The position numbers and the translations under genes are program-made. From positions 58,981,825-59,045,824 of the forward strand of contig CM067356.1 in the NCBI GenBank assembly GCA_034190875.2: a stretch of 64,000 bases of DNA, given 5' to 3'. Below, piece by piece: positions 12,725 to 24,563 of the stretch. Source of the stretch: Urechis unicinctus (lineage: Eukaryota > Annelida > Polychaeta > Xenopneusta > Urechidae). Position 1 is the first letter of the stretch. Each line of letters begins with the position of its first letter. The notes beneath the pieces are model-generated. The model did no database searches. It was not told the DNA's origin and saw only the letters and a list, made by a program, of their open reading frames with translations.

Positions 12725-13197
12725 TGTAGTTGCTTGAGTGGGGACACTAGCCAAAGAAAACACACGAGTCCATGAGTTGAGTTCCTGTTGGTTTATTCGA
12801 GTTTGGCTTATTTAGCATTTCTGGAATCTCGCTCAGAAACTTGTTCAGATACTTCGTCGCTTTGCTACGTAGCTTTCCCTGAATTTCTGCGAAGACAGCT
12901 ATTTTATAGAGGTTCCGGTCATTGGATTACGCCCGGAACCACACCCACAGCTGACCTTCCATTGATTCAGGTTTAGCCGGTCCCCCCTCATAAAGGTCAA
13001 CCCCAACAGCTCATACGGGGCGTGGGCTCGAAGGGCCATTGGCCAATAGAAAAAGGTACCAGCCAAGACTACTTATCAGGGTCACACCCCCGTCTTAAGG
13101 GCGGAGGTTGACCCGGGCTAGTGAAACATGTCGTGTTGATAATGAAAAAGAGGGGGAGGGTTTCAAAAGTCAGAAGAGCCAGATAAATATCATAACA
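12725..13197 (-). mobile_element. Solo LTR, family B copy 2 (fossil)
   Basis: On the minus strand it starts TGTTATGATA and ends AGCAACTACA, with a TATA box (CTATAAAATAGC, near 12898-12909) and AATAAACC (near 12787-12796). These are in the same order as in the copy at 587-961, and the last 80 or so bases match closely. The middle is longer and diverged. No paired LTR in a plausible position and no clear target duplication were seen. The Gypsy RT scrap at 15.5 kb has the same orientation and could belong to the same family, but nothing links them. Confidence 0.6.
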
Positions 13198-15480
13198 CAT
13201 GAACTAATGCTTCAGTGTCAGGTGAGTCCAGAATATGTAATTCATGGTAGAAGCAGATATATGTCAGCTGACTGAATACAGCATAATGTCAGCACGCTGT
13301 ATTTAACATACTGGATACAAGATGTCCATCTAGTGAGTACAGCAAGATATTAGCCCAGGGAATACAACATTATGTATTTCCAGGAAATGCAACCAGATAC
13401 AATACCTACAACAAGATGTCAACCAGTTGAACAACGTACGCGTTATGAACATTGATCTGTCTGAAGAATGTTTTGCGTTGTTGTTCTTCCGAGATTTCTT
13501 GGAAAATCTTTAACTGGATTAACACAGAATAGAGGTCACATACAGCAACAAGACAATACATACTAGTCCTTTGACATGAGTAGATTGGGACAAGTTATAG
13601 TTCTTTCTGATATGAACACAATAACGCCCATATGTAGCATGTGTGGTATTTTTCCTATGTGTTTCTTAATGCGTTATAGCAGATGGTCACTATGTCGGAT
13701 TGGTCGCTTAAAAAGTGTCTTTCTCCACTGTGGACTTGCATATGAGGTTCTTTATTTAACTGAAATACTTCCCAACCATTTTACGGGGCTTACTTTCTAT
13801 ATGCGTTCTTCTATGCTCATAGTTTTTCTGCATTGGTTCTGATAAATGTCCAGACTCAGGCTCAAACTGTTTTACGTTGTTTTTGAATTGGGGCTCGAAT
13901 GACTGAGGCGTTAGATATATCTATGGAGCAGGTTGTCGTATAAGCGGCTACTGATGAATTTGCAAGATGTGCCTTGGCTAATCAATATAGCGTCGACATA
14001 ATATATTCATATTAAGGATTCAGTTAACAAAACTATGGTGCAATACTGAAATTATCAAAGTTCTACCACTTTTACCTTGTATAACATTGTATTGATCTCG
14101 GGACATTTACAAAGCTGTAGGACCTGGCGTTTATGTTATGATCACGCTAATAGGATTATTTATTGATTTTGCTATATAAATAGGGACCGGGCCTATATTT
14201 GAATGATACCATTAAGATAACAGTGAATCAATATTTGCGTTTTCATTCCCCAGTCTATTTTTGTCAAAAGCGATGACATAATGAGAACTCACCTTAAAGT
14301 GAAATATTTGAGTTTGGTCTAGTCGCGATTACGTTGTGCGAGAGAAATTCCAGATTCTGGATTCACTATCCCCGTGAGGCTGAGACGGAAGCAGCGCTTC
14401 ATTACACGCACATATGCACTGCGGGAGTCAGAGTTGATCCAACAGCTTAGCCAAGTAGTAGTGAACATCACATTGCTCATCCATGACAATGCATACTTTG
14501 CTACCCATGGTGCAGCAGTCGGCGCCGCAGGATTAAATACAGTGCTAATTGTGAGAAAAAGGAGTCCAAAATATCTCCTGTAAAGCCACGATGGCTAAAC
14601 TCATGCGAATCTGCAGCTATGCAATAATCGATTCATATTTCCAGATATTTATCCAAAAGCTACCCGCGCCTGCTTGCGATAGATAATTCATACAAGGTTT
14701 TATAGAATAATGTTCCAAGAGAGCTCACCGAAAACATGCGCGGTGAAAAAGAATTGGTAATCCGATGGAGACAGTGGCAGCCTGAAAACTCGAGGCACGC
14801 TGAACTTGTGCGCCAAACATTACAGAACATATTATAAAATATATCTAACCCACTATTAAAGACATTTTCACTCATCCAGTGTCTGTATTGGAAGTGCTAT
14901 AGAAGGGCGAATAGTCTGTTTGCGCAATTACCTGTTGGGTGTATTGCGATTTTGTGATTGCTAATGTATAGTGTATGCCTTGCACAGCTGCGGTCAATCG
15001 ACAAGCCTCCAACAACAACTGACTTTAGCCAAGCGATTCACAGCTGATATGAAGATATCGGGTTGCATGTTTGGTAAAGTGAGTCATGTTCTATAAATAA
15101 GGCCTTTCAATACTGTATGTACATTCCTCTGTGACATCGCCTGTATTGTAACTGTTATTGCTGAACACTATGACCAAACATTTACCCATCGTAAACCATC
15201 AATAGCTGTGTTGTAATTGCAAAGAAGGCTCTCAACTGGGTAAGTGGTAATAGTCTCACAAGACGTAGTCACCATACTTAATGTGTGTCAACCGATCGAT
15301 GATTTAGCCGAGTAAAGTTGTGCTGCTTTGTTGAGCGCTCCATAAAGGTCATTCCTTTATGAATCAATAACCACATTTTACTCAATAGGTACATTACAGG
15401 AAGCACCAGTTAATGTTTACATGCACATAGAACGATCCGAACTGTTGAACTCATTGAGTCCGCGACTGCATGGGAGTGCT
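13198..15480. other. Non-coding stretch
   Basis: No coding signal that I trust. 13200-13450 contains a loose, degenerate repetition of GGATACA/GAATACA and AAGATGTC motifs. The short frames at 13576 and 14374 have no recognisable domain. Confidence 0.35.
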
Positions 15481-16005
15481 GTTTGAGCGATGTCCTCTTC
15501 AGCAACAGCCCGCCTTTCGTTCAAGCGATCAAAAAATGACAGAACTTCATACTTTGACAAGTAGGCAACATGGCCAGGATAAGGGGTAGGGCATATTGGT
15601 CCTTTTCTGTGACGCTATTTAATTTGCGATAATCCACGTAAAATCGGGTAGTGCTATCTTTCTTCGGTACCAGGGTAATGGGTGACGCCCAGGGTGACAT
15701 GCTCGGTCTTATCACCCCGTCACGTGACATCAACGCCGTCACTGACGATTTGTCTCTTGGGTGATGCAGTTTGGCAGGCAGTTTGCTTAAGCGGGGGGTC
15801 CTCTCGTGTTTAAACGCAATGGAATTAAATTACAGTAGCCATTACCGTCTGACTTTCGGAGAATACGTCTTGATTTCGATAAATCCCACTTGAAAAAAAA
15901 CCCATCTCCTACTACCGACAGCGTCGTTCCTATTCCAGCATATTCATCCTGCCGCGTACATCGAAGATTCAGTAGACAACATAGCAACACCAGAGAATGC
16001 GTCAA
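15480..16005 (-). mobile_element. Ty3/Gypsy reverse transcriptase fragment (old fossil)
   Basis: Minus-strand translation shows the N-terminal RT block of Ty3/Gypsy elements: GVIRPSMSPWASPITLVPKK, then RFYVDYRKLNSV and DQYALPL. Upstream sequence to about 16005 may be the linker before RT. The catalytic YxDD block, RNase H, integrase and LTRs were not found nearby. It is a different lineage from the element at 1581-6203, more decayed and older, and it is broken. Confidence 0.75.
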
Positions 16006-16096
16006 TAGCTGCCAGTGGTAGAAACACCAGAGAGTGCGTCAATAGCTGCCAGTGGTAGAAATATCAGAGCATGTGTCAATAGCTGTCAATGGTAGT
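15986..16096. repeat. 37-bp tandem repeat, 3 copies
   Basis: The unit AACACCAGAGAATGCGTCAA plus 17 further bases is repeated three times with increasing divergence (period 37, starts 15986 and 16023). Confidence 0.9.
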
Positions 16097-16474
16097 TCTC
16101 AGTGTCTATAAATGTATGAAAAAGGATGGGTTTTTACATGTAATTAGTCTCACATAACTTCCGACTCGATATCATATTTCAACATTAAACATCAATCTAA
16201 CATTAATACTTCACATCATACGAACATTCTCTATGGCGCCAGTCGTTATTAACACTTTGAACGTGCCACCCAATGTCCAGCACCAGCTACCGAATGACAA
16301 TTAACGAAGTATTAACGGCTGCTCTTGACATAAGGCAGCTTGTCAGAAGGAGCTATCCTAGCGACGAGACTAACAGGCAAACCACAGGTCACACAGCACA
16401 AAGCTGCTCCATACTTTACACAGGTCCCTGTGGTATGATCAGTAATATATAAACACTGAATTAGACAAGCCATT

Positions 16475-17247
16475 GTCAGCACTAGACGATGTAATTAATG
16501 CTCCACTACTGAGTCAGCACTAGACGATGTAATTAATGCTCCACTACTGAGTCAGCACTAGACGATGTAGTAAATGCTCCACTACTGAGTCAGCACTAGA
16601 CGATGTAGTAAATGCTCCACTACTGAGTCAGCACTAGACGATGTAATTAATGCTCCACTACTGAGTCAGCACTAGACGATGTAATAAATGCTCCACTACT
16701 GAGTCAGCACTAGACGATGTAATTAATGCTCCACTACTGAGTCAGCACTAGACGATGTAATTAATGCTCCACTACTGAGTCAGCACTAGATGATGTAGTA
16801 AATGATCCACTACTGAGTCAGCACTAGACGATGTAATTAATGCTCCACTACTGAGTCAGCACTAGACGATGTAATTAATGCTCCACTACTGAGTCAGCAC
16901 TAGACGATGTAGTAAATGCTCCACTACTGAGTCAGCACTAGACGATGTAGTAAATGCTCCACTACTGAGTCAGCACTAGACGATGTAATTAATGCTCCAC
17001 TACTGAGTCAGCACTAGACGATGTAATAAATGCTCCACTACTGAGTCAGCACTAGACGATGTAATTAATGCTCCACTACTGAGTCAGCACTAGACGATGG
17101 AGTAAATGCTCCACTACTGTGTCAGCACTAGACGATGTAATTAATGCTCCACTACTGAGTCAGCACTAGACGATGGAGTAAATGCTCCACTACTGTGTCA
17201 GCACTAGACGATGGAGTAAATGCTCCACTACTGTGTCAGCACTAGAA
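16475..17247. repeat. 38-bp minisatellite, about 20 copies
   Basis: The unit begins GTCAGCACTAGACGATGTA and ends CTCCACTACTGA. Starts at 16475 and 16513 give period 38, and the last start at 17234 gives 20 full units. Units differ mainly at AATTAATG versus AGTAAATG versus AATAAATG, and GAGTCAG versus TGTCAG near the end, so variants are arranged in runs. Confidence 0.97.
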
Positions 17248-17478
17248 ATGCATAGGTATGCCACGGAGGACTGGCATTCGCTCTGAATTAACACCAGTAC
17301 CCGATGAGGTTTACGACTGCCACATGCTTGCCTGTCGAACGGCATTGAAAGATCTTTGCTGACACGATAACGCTCACTTAGTAAAACATCATTAGAGTTA
17401 CTCATTCGACTAGGACATAGGGTGCACGATTCCAACACATGTACCTTATATTTTGAATCCCTTACTATATGTATTATT

Positions 17479-17682
17479 AATAGACACAGCCCTACTTTGA
17501 CAAGGGCATCAATAGACACAGCCCTACTTTGACAAGGGCATCAATAGACACAGGCTTACTTTGACAAGGGCATCAATAGTCACAGGCCTCCTTTGACAAG
17601 GGCATCAAGTAGACACAGGCCTCCTTTGACAAGGGCATCAAGTAGACACAGGCCTCCTATGATAAGGGCATCAATAGACTCA
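17479..17682. repeat. 32-bp minisatellite, about 6 copies
   Basis: The unit TAGACACAGGCCTCCTTTGA followed by CAAGGGCATCAA is repeated about six times, with occasional 33-bp units (CAAGTAGA). The unit sequence is unrelated to the 32-bp array at 18.4 kb. Confidence 0.93.
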
Positions 17683-17689
17683 TTTATTT

Positions 17690-18406
17690 CGACAACAGTC
17701 ATAGGAAATGAACATCATAACGTAATATTGTCGATAGAGGCCTGTGTTATTTTACTTACCTTGTATATTTCACTGCGTTCTTAGCTCTGTGAAGACCGCG
17801 CTCTTCTTGTACATCTACCAATCATAAACAAACGCGGATATAACGTAAGAAAGACATAAGTCGTATCCTTATTTTCAAGTGTGGTTAATTAAATGATTTG
17901 AAAACATCGACAGCAAGTAACTTTCTTTAGACATTTTGATTTAGGTGTCCGAAAATAAACATACCTTTGTTTAAAGTTCAAGTGTTGCTAGGCTTTTGAT
18001 GTTCATTAATAAAGTGTTTGCGTTGGTGATTGAACTGGCTGTCGAAGAAAACCTCATCAAAGGTAGGCGACAACCTGCTGCTGATCACATTTCCCAATCA
18101 AATCGGTCAGTCAAGCAATCGCTCAGAAAATTCCCTGGATTGTGACAAATTGCCCGGTCATATTACAAGCAATATGGGCCGGCTGGGTTTGTATTGTGGT
18201 TGACTACATCTACAGAGAGTGTTGGCAGCCTAGAGTAACGACTGTGATTGTGACGATTGGGCTGTGTCAATTTAGCGACACTTTCCACGCATGATAACCA
18301 CCACGTGCATACACCATATCGCTTCGTTATTGAAAACGTTATGAACTGGTTGTGTTTGTCAACTGTCGAGCGAAGGCGCGAGTGAGCTCTCATATCAAAG
18401 TTCTTT
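17690..18406. other. Non-coding spacer between arrays
   Basis: No gene, RNA or repeat signal recognised. Confidence 0.4.
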
Positions 18407-19156
18407 GATCTGTCTGCGGGAAATAACCGAGTGGATGTGATCTGTCTGTGGGATATACCCGAGTGGATGTGATCTGTCTGTGGAATATACCCGAGTGGAT
18501 GTGATCTGTCTGAGGGATATACCCGAGTGGATGTGATCTGTCTGAGGGATATACCCGAGTGGATGTGATCTGTTTGTGGGATATACCCAAGTGGATGTGA
18601 TCTGTCTGTGAGGTATACCCGAGTGGATGTGATCTGTCTGTGGGATATACTCGAGTGGATGTGTTCTGTCTGTGAGGTAAACCTGAGTGGATGTGATCTG
18701 TCTGTGAGGTAAACACGAGTGGATGTGATCTGTCTGTGGCATATACACGAGTGGATGTGATCTGTCTGTGGGACATAGCCGAGTGGATGTGATCTGTCTG
18801 TGAGATAAACCTGAGTGGATGTGATCTGTCTGTCGTGTAAACCTGAGTGGACGTGATATGTCTGTTGTGTAAACCTGAGTGGATGTGATCTGTCTGTTGT
18901 GTAAACCTGAGTGGACGTGATATGTCTGTTGTGTAAACCTGAGTGGATGTGATTTGTCTGTTGTGTAAACCTGAGTGGACGTGATATGTCTGTGAGGTAA
19001 ACCCAAGTTGATGTAATCTGTCTGTTGTGTAAAACTCGATTGGATGTTACCAGTCTGTGGCATAAACCCAAATGGATATAATCTGTCTATCAGGTAAACC
19101 CGATTGGATGTGATCTGCCCGTGGTGTTAACCCGATGGGATGTGATCTGTCTGTGA
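18407..19156. repeat. 32-bp minisatellite, about 24 copies
   Basis: The unit is GATCTGTCTGTGGGATATAC plus CCGAGTGGATGT. Starts at 18407 and 19144 are 23 periods apart. Two sub-families occupy different halves: GGGATATACCC units to about 18800 and GTGTAAACCTGA units after it. All three minus-strand frames are open across much of the array (for example 18163-19071) because a stop-free unit whose length is not a multiple of 3 reads the same triplets in every frame. This is not evidence of a gene. Confidence 0.97.
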
Positions 19157-19914
19157 ATACAATTCTATTCTGCGATTAGAGGCCAGGATCACTTCACCCA
19201 GTGGGCGAAGTTTTCACAATTCCTCTTTCAATCTCGGTCGGTATGATGTCGCAAAAAGTCACTTATAGTGGAGAAATATCACGGATTGTTGGTCACATGT
19301 CAAGGTCAGGTTAGATGTTTGGATTTCGGATCATAATAATTTCTGTGCGCCAAAGCCTGTGAATTATGAAGAAAAATGAAAACTTATAGGGTTAACTTAT
19401 AGTTCTCGGGCCACGGATCATATGAGGTTAATTCAGGTTAATTTCAGAACATGAATTCGCTCCAAGTAACCGGGTTTTGTAAGAGAGCATTCGTTATTTT
19501 TTATCGACGGGTGGGTCGGATTACCTGATATTTTGATTTTCAGAAGCCTCTCCACTGAAAGTTGTTGGATTAAAATCCCCCCACAGACTTATATTGTATT
19601 ATAGCTCTTTTATGTGTTTTTTTTCCTGGTGATATTCGAAGCTTATAGTCCCGTATTTCAAAAGGAAATACCCACCCCCGCCCCTTGAAGATTGTTAACT
19701 CAAGGGCATCTCAAGCATTGTGAAAGCTTTACCTACGTGATGAGATTGGACCCAGCCGTAGTCAATGTATTAGTCGAAGAAGAATGTTTGGAGCTTGATG
19801 TTACTATGGAAGAAATATGTCTATTAAACGGAAACTATTCCTGGCAATCATGGACCGGTGGTCAAAGGACCACTCGCAAATGAACAATAGCATAATTAAC
19901 CATGTTACTGTGTA
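19157..19914. other. Non-coding stretch
   Basis: No convincing gene. The plus frame entering the 15-bp array at 19.9 kb starts here but has no recognisable domain. Confidence 0.35.
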
Positions 19915-20176
19915 CCGTGCTTCTATGGACCATGCTTCTATGGACCATGTTTCTAACGACCATGTTTCTATGGACCATGTTTCTATGGACCATGTTTCTA
20001 TGGACTATGGTTCTATGGACTATGGTTCTATGAACCATGTTTCTATGGACCATGTTTCTATGGACCATGTTTCTAGTGACCATGTTTCGATGGACCATGT
20101 TTCTATGGACCATGTTTCTATGGATCATGTTTCTATGGACCATGTTTCTATGGACCATGGTTCTATGAACCATGGA
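19915..20176. repeat. 15-bp minisatellite, about 17 copies
   Basis: The unit CATGTTTCTATGGAC is repeated with single-base variants. The period is a multiple of 3, so a plus-strand frame (19817-20416) encodes HVSMD repeats and a minus-strand frame encodes RNMVH repeats. Flanking residues look random, so I do not call a gene. Confidence 0.95.
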
Positions 20177-21018
20177 ATGAAGGTAAGTCCTGTATTGTGT
20201 TGGGAGACTTGTAAGGGAATTGTTATTGCGGTCACCAGAAAACCACCAATATCATCATCAGTGCTCAAAAGCTTTGACCTTGTCGCTAAATGTGGAATGA
20301 CCTTTGACTTCCATCCCAGCAGCAGTTGGGCTGTGTGTGTAGAGCCCCGTGGTGCTTTGGGGATGGGATGCTGTCAAAGCATCACAGCCATCATGATCTA
20401 TCACCTGTCGATGTAATACCTCGTTGTTGACAGAACTAATCCAATTTCAATTGCATGTATGTTGTCACAATCGAAATAGTATTTCGTTAAAAGAAAACCT
20501 TTGAAATTATAGTGATTTTAGCTTCACTAACAGCTCTTTGGTTGGAGCACTAGCAATGATCATTATGTCAATTATCATGCCCATCGTTATGAACCATGAC
20601 CAAGTAGCACATTATGATGCCTCGCCCATTATGATGTCCTGCCAGTTTGATGTCCCAGTTATTATGATAACGCTGCCATTATGATTCCGCTGGGAAATGT
20701 ATTGAGTAGAGATCTTACGAATAAGTCCATGGAATAACCAATGTCAGTGCTTATTTAATACGTAAATAACTTGATGTGATTACAGACCAGTATAATGATA
20801 CAATCCATTATCCGGAAATCTGGTGCTCAAGTTCAAAGCGATTATGGATTCAAGAGATCCGAAAAATGGCGTGCTTTCATCGCTCCAGGTGGAACAATGA
20901 TCATCATGTAGTGTATATAGGTATATATTGATAGAGGTTCTCACATGGCCGAGCAAAGGGAATTAATCACCCAAGGTCGTAGTTAACGGTAAGGCTAATA
21001 CGTAAATAACTTGTGAGG
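20177..21018. other. Non-coding stretch
   Basis: Around 20600-20690 the phrase ATTATGATG recurs about five times at about 20-bp steps, as a decayed tandem repeat. Nothing else was recognised. Confidence 0.4.
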
Positions 21019-21125
21019 CTAAGTGTAATTAACCTCACATGACTGCTAAGTGTAATTAACCTCACATGACTGCTAAGCTTAATTAACCTCACATGGATGA
21101 TAAGCACATTTAACTCTACATGACA
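21019..21125. repeat. 27-bp tandem repeat, about 4 copies
   Basis: The unit CTAAGTGTAATTAACCTCAC plus ATGACTG starts at 21019, 21046 and 21073, with a decayed fourth copy. Confidence 0.9.
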
Positions 21126-21199
21126 ACAAAGTGAATCTCCTAATGATGACAAGCGTACATTCCAATACATACAATATGCAGGTAATTAATTCCTTAAAG

Positions 21200-22508
21200 A
21201 AAAAGGAAATCAGTACATAGAAATTGTAAAATAACATTGAATCAAGTGCAGAATCTCTGAAATAGTCCCTGAAAACACCTCTAACTTTGTAAAAAGTAAT
21301 AAAGTCATCGTCAAGGCTAACTGGAGCAATCTCCATACTCTGAGACGTAAACACCACAAGTTGACTGTTCGTGCAAAACAAGTGGCCCTGAATTTGGTAA
21401 TAGTAGTCATGTTGGCTTTAAGGGTGAGCGGGTTGTTCTCACTGACCGAGGTAGGAGTAACTGGTTTGTCCCTGGTACTGTAGGGACACTTGGCCTCAAC
21501 AATCATGTCATCAGACACAACCCCATCTGGTGAGGATGCGAGGTAGGGGTGAGTTTGGGACACTACAATCACGCATGGCTTGACTTTGATCCCAGTCAAC
21601 TCTGCATATTTCCTCAGAACCACAGGTTCATTACGGATAACGTGGTAAATGGCTGATTGACGCGGGTCAGCGACTCTGCCATACGGACCATGTACGTTTT
21701 GATTGTTGCTTCGCATATCCTGCCAAACTGGGAGCATTGCAGCCTCTTACACCTTGCTATGTGCCAATGTTTATCACTGGCTTGTCCCAGAGTTGATACC
21801 TCACCTCTAGGCACTGAGCTTCTGTGATGTCAGTGATGCTTTCATGCTGAAGGAATTCCTCTTGAGTAGCAAGTTTGAAGAAGTCATGGTCATTGGCATT
21901 GGCATATTGGTTTGCTGGGGGGAAGAGCTGCAGGATAGGCATGCGGCAGGTGGATGTGGAGGCGAAGTTGATGCACATGTTCCTGTAGGATGAGGGGTAG
22001 TCTGGCATAGAGCGGTAGCTGTATGGCCTGGGCTCAAAGTCGCCATTCCAAGACGTTGCTGACCTCAGTAACAGGTTCTGGGCCTTGACAGGCGATCCCT
22101 TGAACGTTTTTGTCTCATGAAAAGTCTGGAGCTTCTCTGTGCAGCTTTCCTCAAGTTTAAAGTTACCAGACACTTTAAAATCTACAAGTGCACACAGCAC
22201 AGCACACACGTGTTTACAGTGTGCCTCTGGGCCCATCCCTCACCACAATCACACTGGCACTTGATGACGCCATGGATGTCAAGTGCCAAATCAACCTCGT
22301 ACTCCACTGACTGCTCCATCTGTGCACGGCACCGACCTCTGATGAAGACTTGGTCTGAGTCCAAGTCAGAGGTAGCTCGCAGGGAACGGAGGAGTCCTTC
22401 AGCGTATAATCCCTTTGCGTCTTTGGTAAGCTCTTTGTTGAGGAAGCGGAGATAAGCAATCACCTGGGCCATATCAAAGCAGGGAGCAGGGTGTCCGCGG
22501 TGATACCT
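21200..22508 (-). pseudogene. SWIM zinc finger plus YqaJ-type nuclease gene, decayed
   Basis: Minus-strand translations show, in order: a block around DAKGLYAEGLLRSL; a SWIM-type finger (CxC, then CKH, at 22180-22290); a linker; then the YqaJ-fold nuclease with RLQCSQFGRICEA, PYLASSPDGVV and VEAKCPYS (acidic D, then E-x-K core) near 21480-21540; and its C-terminal strand block to about 21290. A splice-acceptor-like TATTATCAG precedes the first block at about 22508. Proteins with SWIM then YqaJ are, from memory, abundant and uncharacterised in molluscs and other invertebrates. YqaJ is a restriction-nuclease-like recombination exonuclease fold. Here the signature is spread over several frames, so this copy looks dead. 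A possible upstream exon lies at 22660-22790. Function in animals is not known to me. Confidence 0.7.
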
Positions 22509-23659
22509 GATAATACACAAACACAATAAACTTAGAGAACACAAGCATAATCGACTTGACTCACTTTTTACTCCAACAAATACAGAGGTAATGTAATAAA
22601 ATTCTTACAGTTAATCATTCATTATTGATAATTAATTACTCACAAAAAAAATACGGCTGCAAACAATTAATCAGTATATAACTCTGCTCCTTCAGAGGTT
22701 TTGATGTGGTATTCCTGTCCCACATCTTCTACTCCAATGAAGTTCTTATTGCGGTCATAAGCTTCAAGCCCGATGAAAAGATGGCAACACCTTTAATTAA
22801 CCACAACCGCTTTGACTGGGTTATACAAGTGGTGATAACAAGCAGTTTTCTACTAATCCCCATAACCAGGCCTCTCCTTGTATTTAACCAAGTTGACTAG
22901 AAGGGTGGGTGGTCGGAGTAAGACTCACTAACCCAGTTTCTGGATATTTAAAAAAACAACAACGTCAGATTATCTGATCGAAGTTTGGGCACTAAATAGT
23001 ATCAAAACAATTATTAAGAAAAAAGAACAGGGTTATTACATGGAAGGAATTGTGTCATCCCAACGAAGACACAAAATCTATGGATCCTTGCCAAAGAAAC
23101 TCATCTTTCAATAACTTTAATTGTTCGCCCGCTTAGCTTCGCATTTCACTTCTTCAGTTCAATTTCCAATTGCTGTAAGGTCAGACGGCCGTTTCCATCA
23201 GTGATGATTTGCTCCGATTATTGACGATTTAACTCGAAAGGTTTCAATCAAAAACGATGTTGCGCAATCTTCTATGGTAAACTGTGTGTATTTGAATACC
23301 GGAAGCAGGCGAGGGACCGCATTGCTCTGGGGCGCCGCGTAGCGGATTAAAACTCGCGGTCTCTCATTGTCATAAATAATTGATTATTAATTTGGAAGAA
23401 TTAAAATCTTAAATAAAACCTTCGCCCTTGGCTAATCAACTGTTCCAAGAAGTCAGAAAGCGATTGGAGAAGTTGATTCGACTGAATTCTGTCCTAGGCA
23501 TTGCCTTTGTCAGAGCGAGTTATTGGCTGAAAATACAAATCAATATTAACCAATCCATTGACCTTCTTAAATACATGGATGAGCCCTCTCCACGGAGACG
23601 CCGTGTTGTAAGAGTTGTCAGTCTTAACAAACACAGTGTTTATTCGTAACCGAACTCAA
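22509..23659. other. Non-coding, with a possible upstream exon
   Basis: Minus strand 22660-22790 reads GLEAYDRNKNFIGVED, open and protein-like in composition. It may be an exon upstream of the YqaJ relic; I cannot identify it. The rest, including the GC-rich patch near 23330, shows nothing recognisable. Confidence 0.25.
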
Positions 23660-24260
23660 TCATACTGGCTACGAGCTTAGTAGCTGGCCTTTGAACTCTT
23701 TCTCATTCATCTAAGTCACGTGGAAGGAATTATAACCACGCCTGAATGTCATATTCGAAATGGGACCTAACAAGCGCCTTACAAAGTTTTATAAAAAAAA
23801 CTCGCTTAGAGCGAGTAGTGAACGTCCTTCTAATCATCTGGAGAACTCTGTTGGCCTAGACTGATGCTGCACTGTGTATATAAATGACTGATCATTTATA
23901 ACACTTAAATGTTTCTGACACGTCATCTAGAATAGAATCGCCCATTCGGTATTCAAACTGTTATTTTGCCCAACCATATTCACAGTGTGACGCGTTAATT
24001 GCGCTTTGTTGTGAGTTTTATGGCTGGTTTTGGTCCACAATCTGGAGTAAAGTTTGGTGTCATCCGTAAAATTTGTTAACATTGTGTCAATAGCGCTGTC
24101 TAGATCATCGATGTAGATTAAGAAAAGAACTGGTTTCAGGACCAACCCTTGAAGGAAACCACTATTAACCCTCGTCCAATCTAATTCAGTTCCATTTATC
24201 ACCACTCACCGCCTTCTGTTATTAACATTGTTGTTTTTCCATTTTAATAAACAACCACGG
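23660..24260 (-). mobile_element. LINE reverse transcriptase 3' fragment
   Basis: Minus strand, in order: NGTELDW (the VNG...W block before RT motif B), then SGFLQGLVLKPVLFLIYIDD corresponding to [21 protein letters not shown]. Next come the catalytic FTDDTKL (usually FADD), then RRTFTTRSKRVF, LVRSHFEY and a final VQRPATKL (usually VQRRATKLV). This is the C-terminal RT half of a CR1/Jockey/L2-type non-LTR element. It has at least two in-frame stops and one or more frame changes in the last third. The 5' part is missing, typical of 5' truncation on insertion. I did not identify a 3' tail or target duplication. Confidence 0.85.
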
Positions 24261-24563
24261 GTGCCGTGTGCCGCAATATGTATATTGTGATTCACTTGAT
24301 TCCAAGACAATGCTTAAGTGATGACGTTGAAAATGCTATAATGTAATGAAAATCACGAGATTTAAACCTAAGAGGACGATAACAATTGATCAATGATAAC
24401 ATATGTTAGTATACATTTACAAAACGTTCATGCAAGGTTTGATAGGTTTGTTGAAGCAATCCACATCCTTCCTCGTCGCATTTGTATTGTCCCCCCCAGC
24501 TCTACCATGGGTGGCCATTATAATACTAATCACGTCTTCATGACAACTATTGCCCAACATCAC
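24261..24563. other. Non-coding stretch before the large satellite
   Basis: Nothing recognised. Confidence 0.4.

Noticed and set aside
18163-19071. 302-codon minus frame of TDHIHS/QITSTR repeats as a repetitive protein gene
   Set aside because: The 32-bp unit has no stop triplet and is not a multiple of 3, so all three frames are open together. The chance that a random 32-mer is stop-free on a strand is about (61/64)^32, roughly 0.2.
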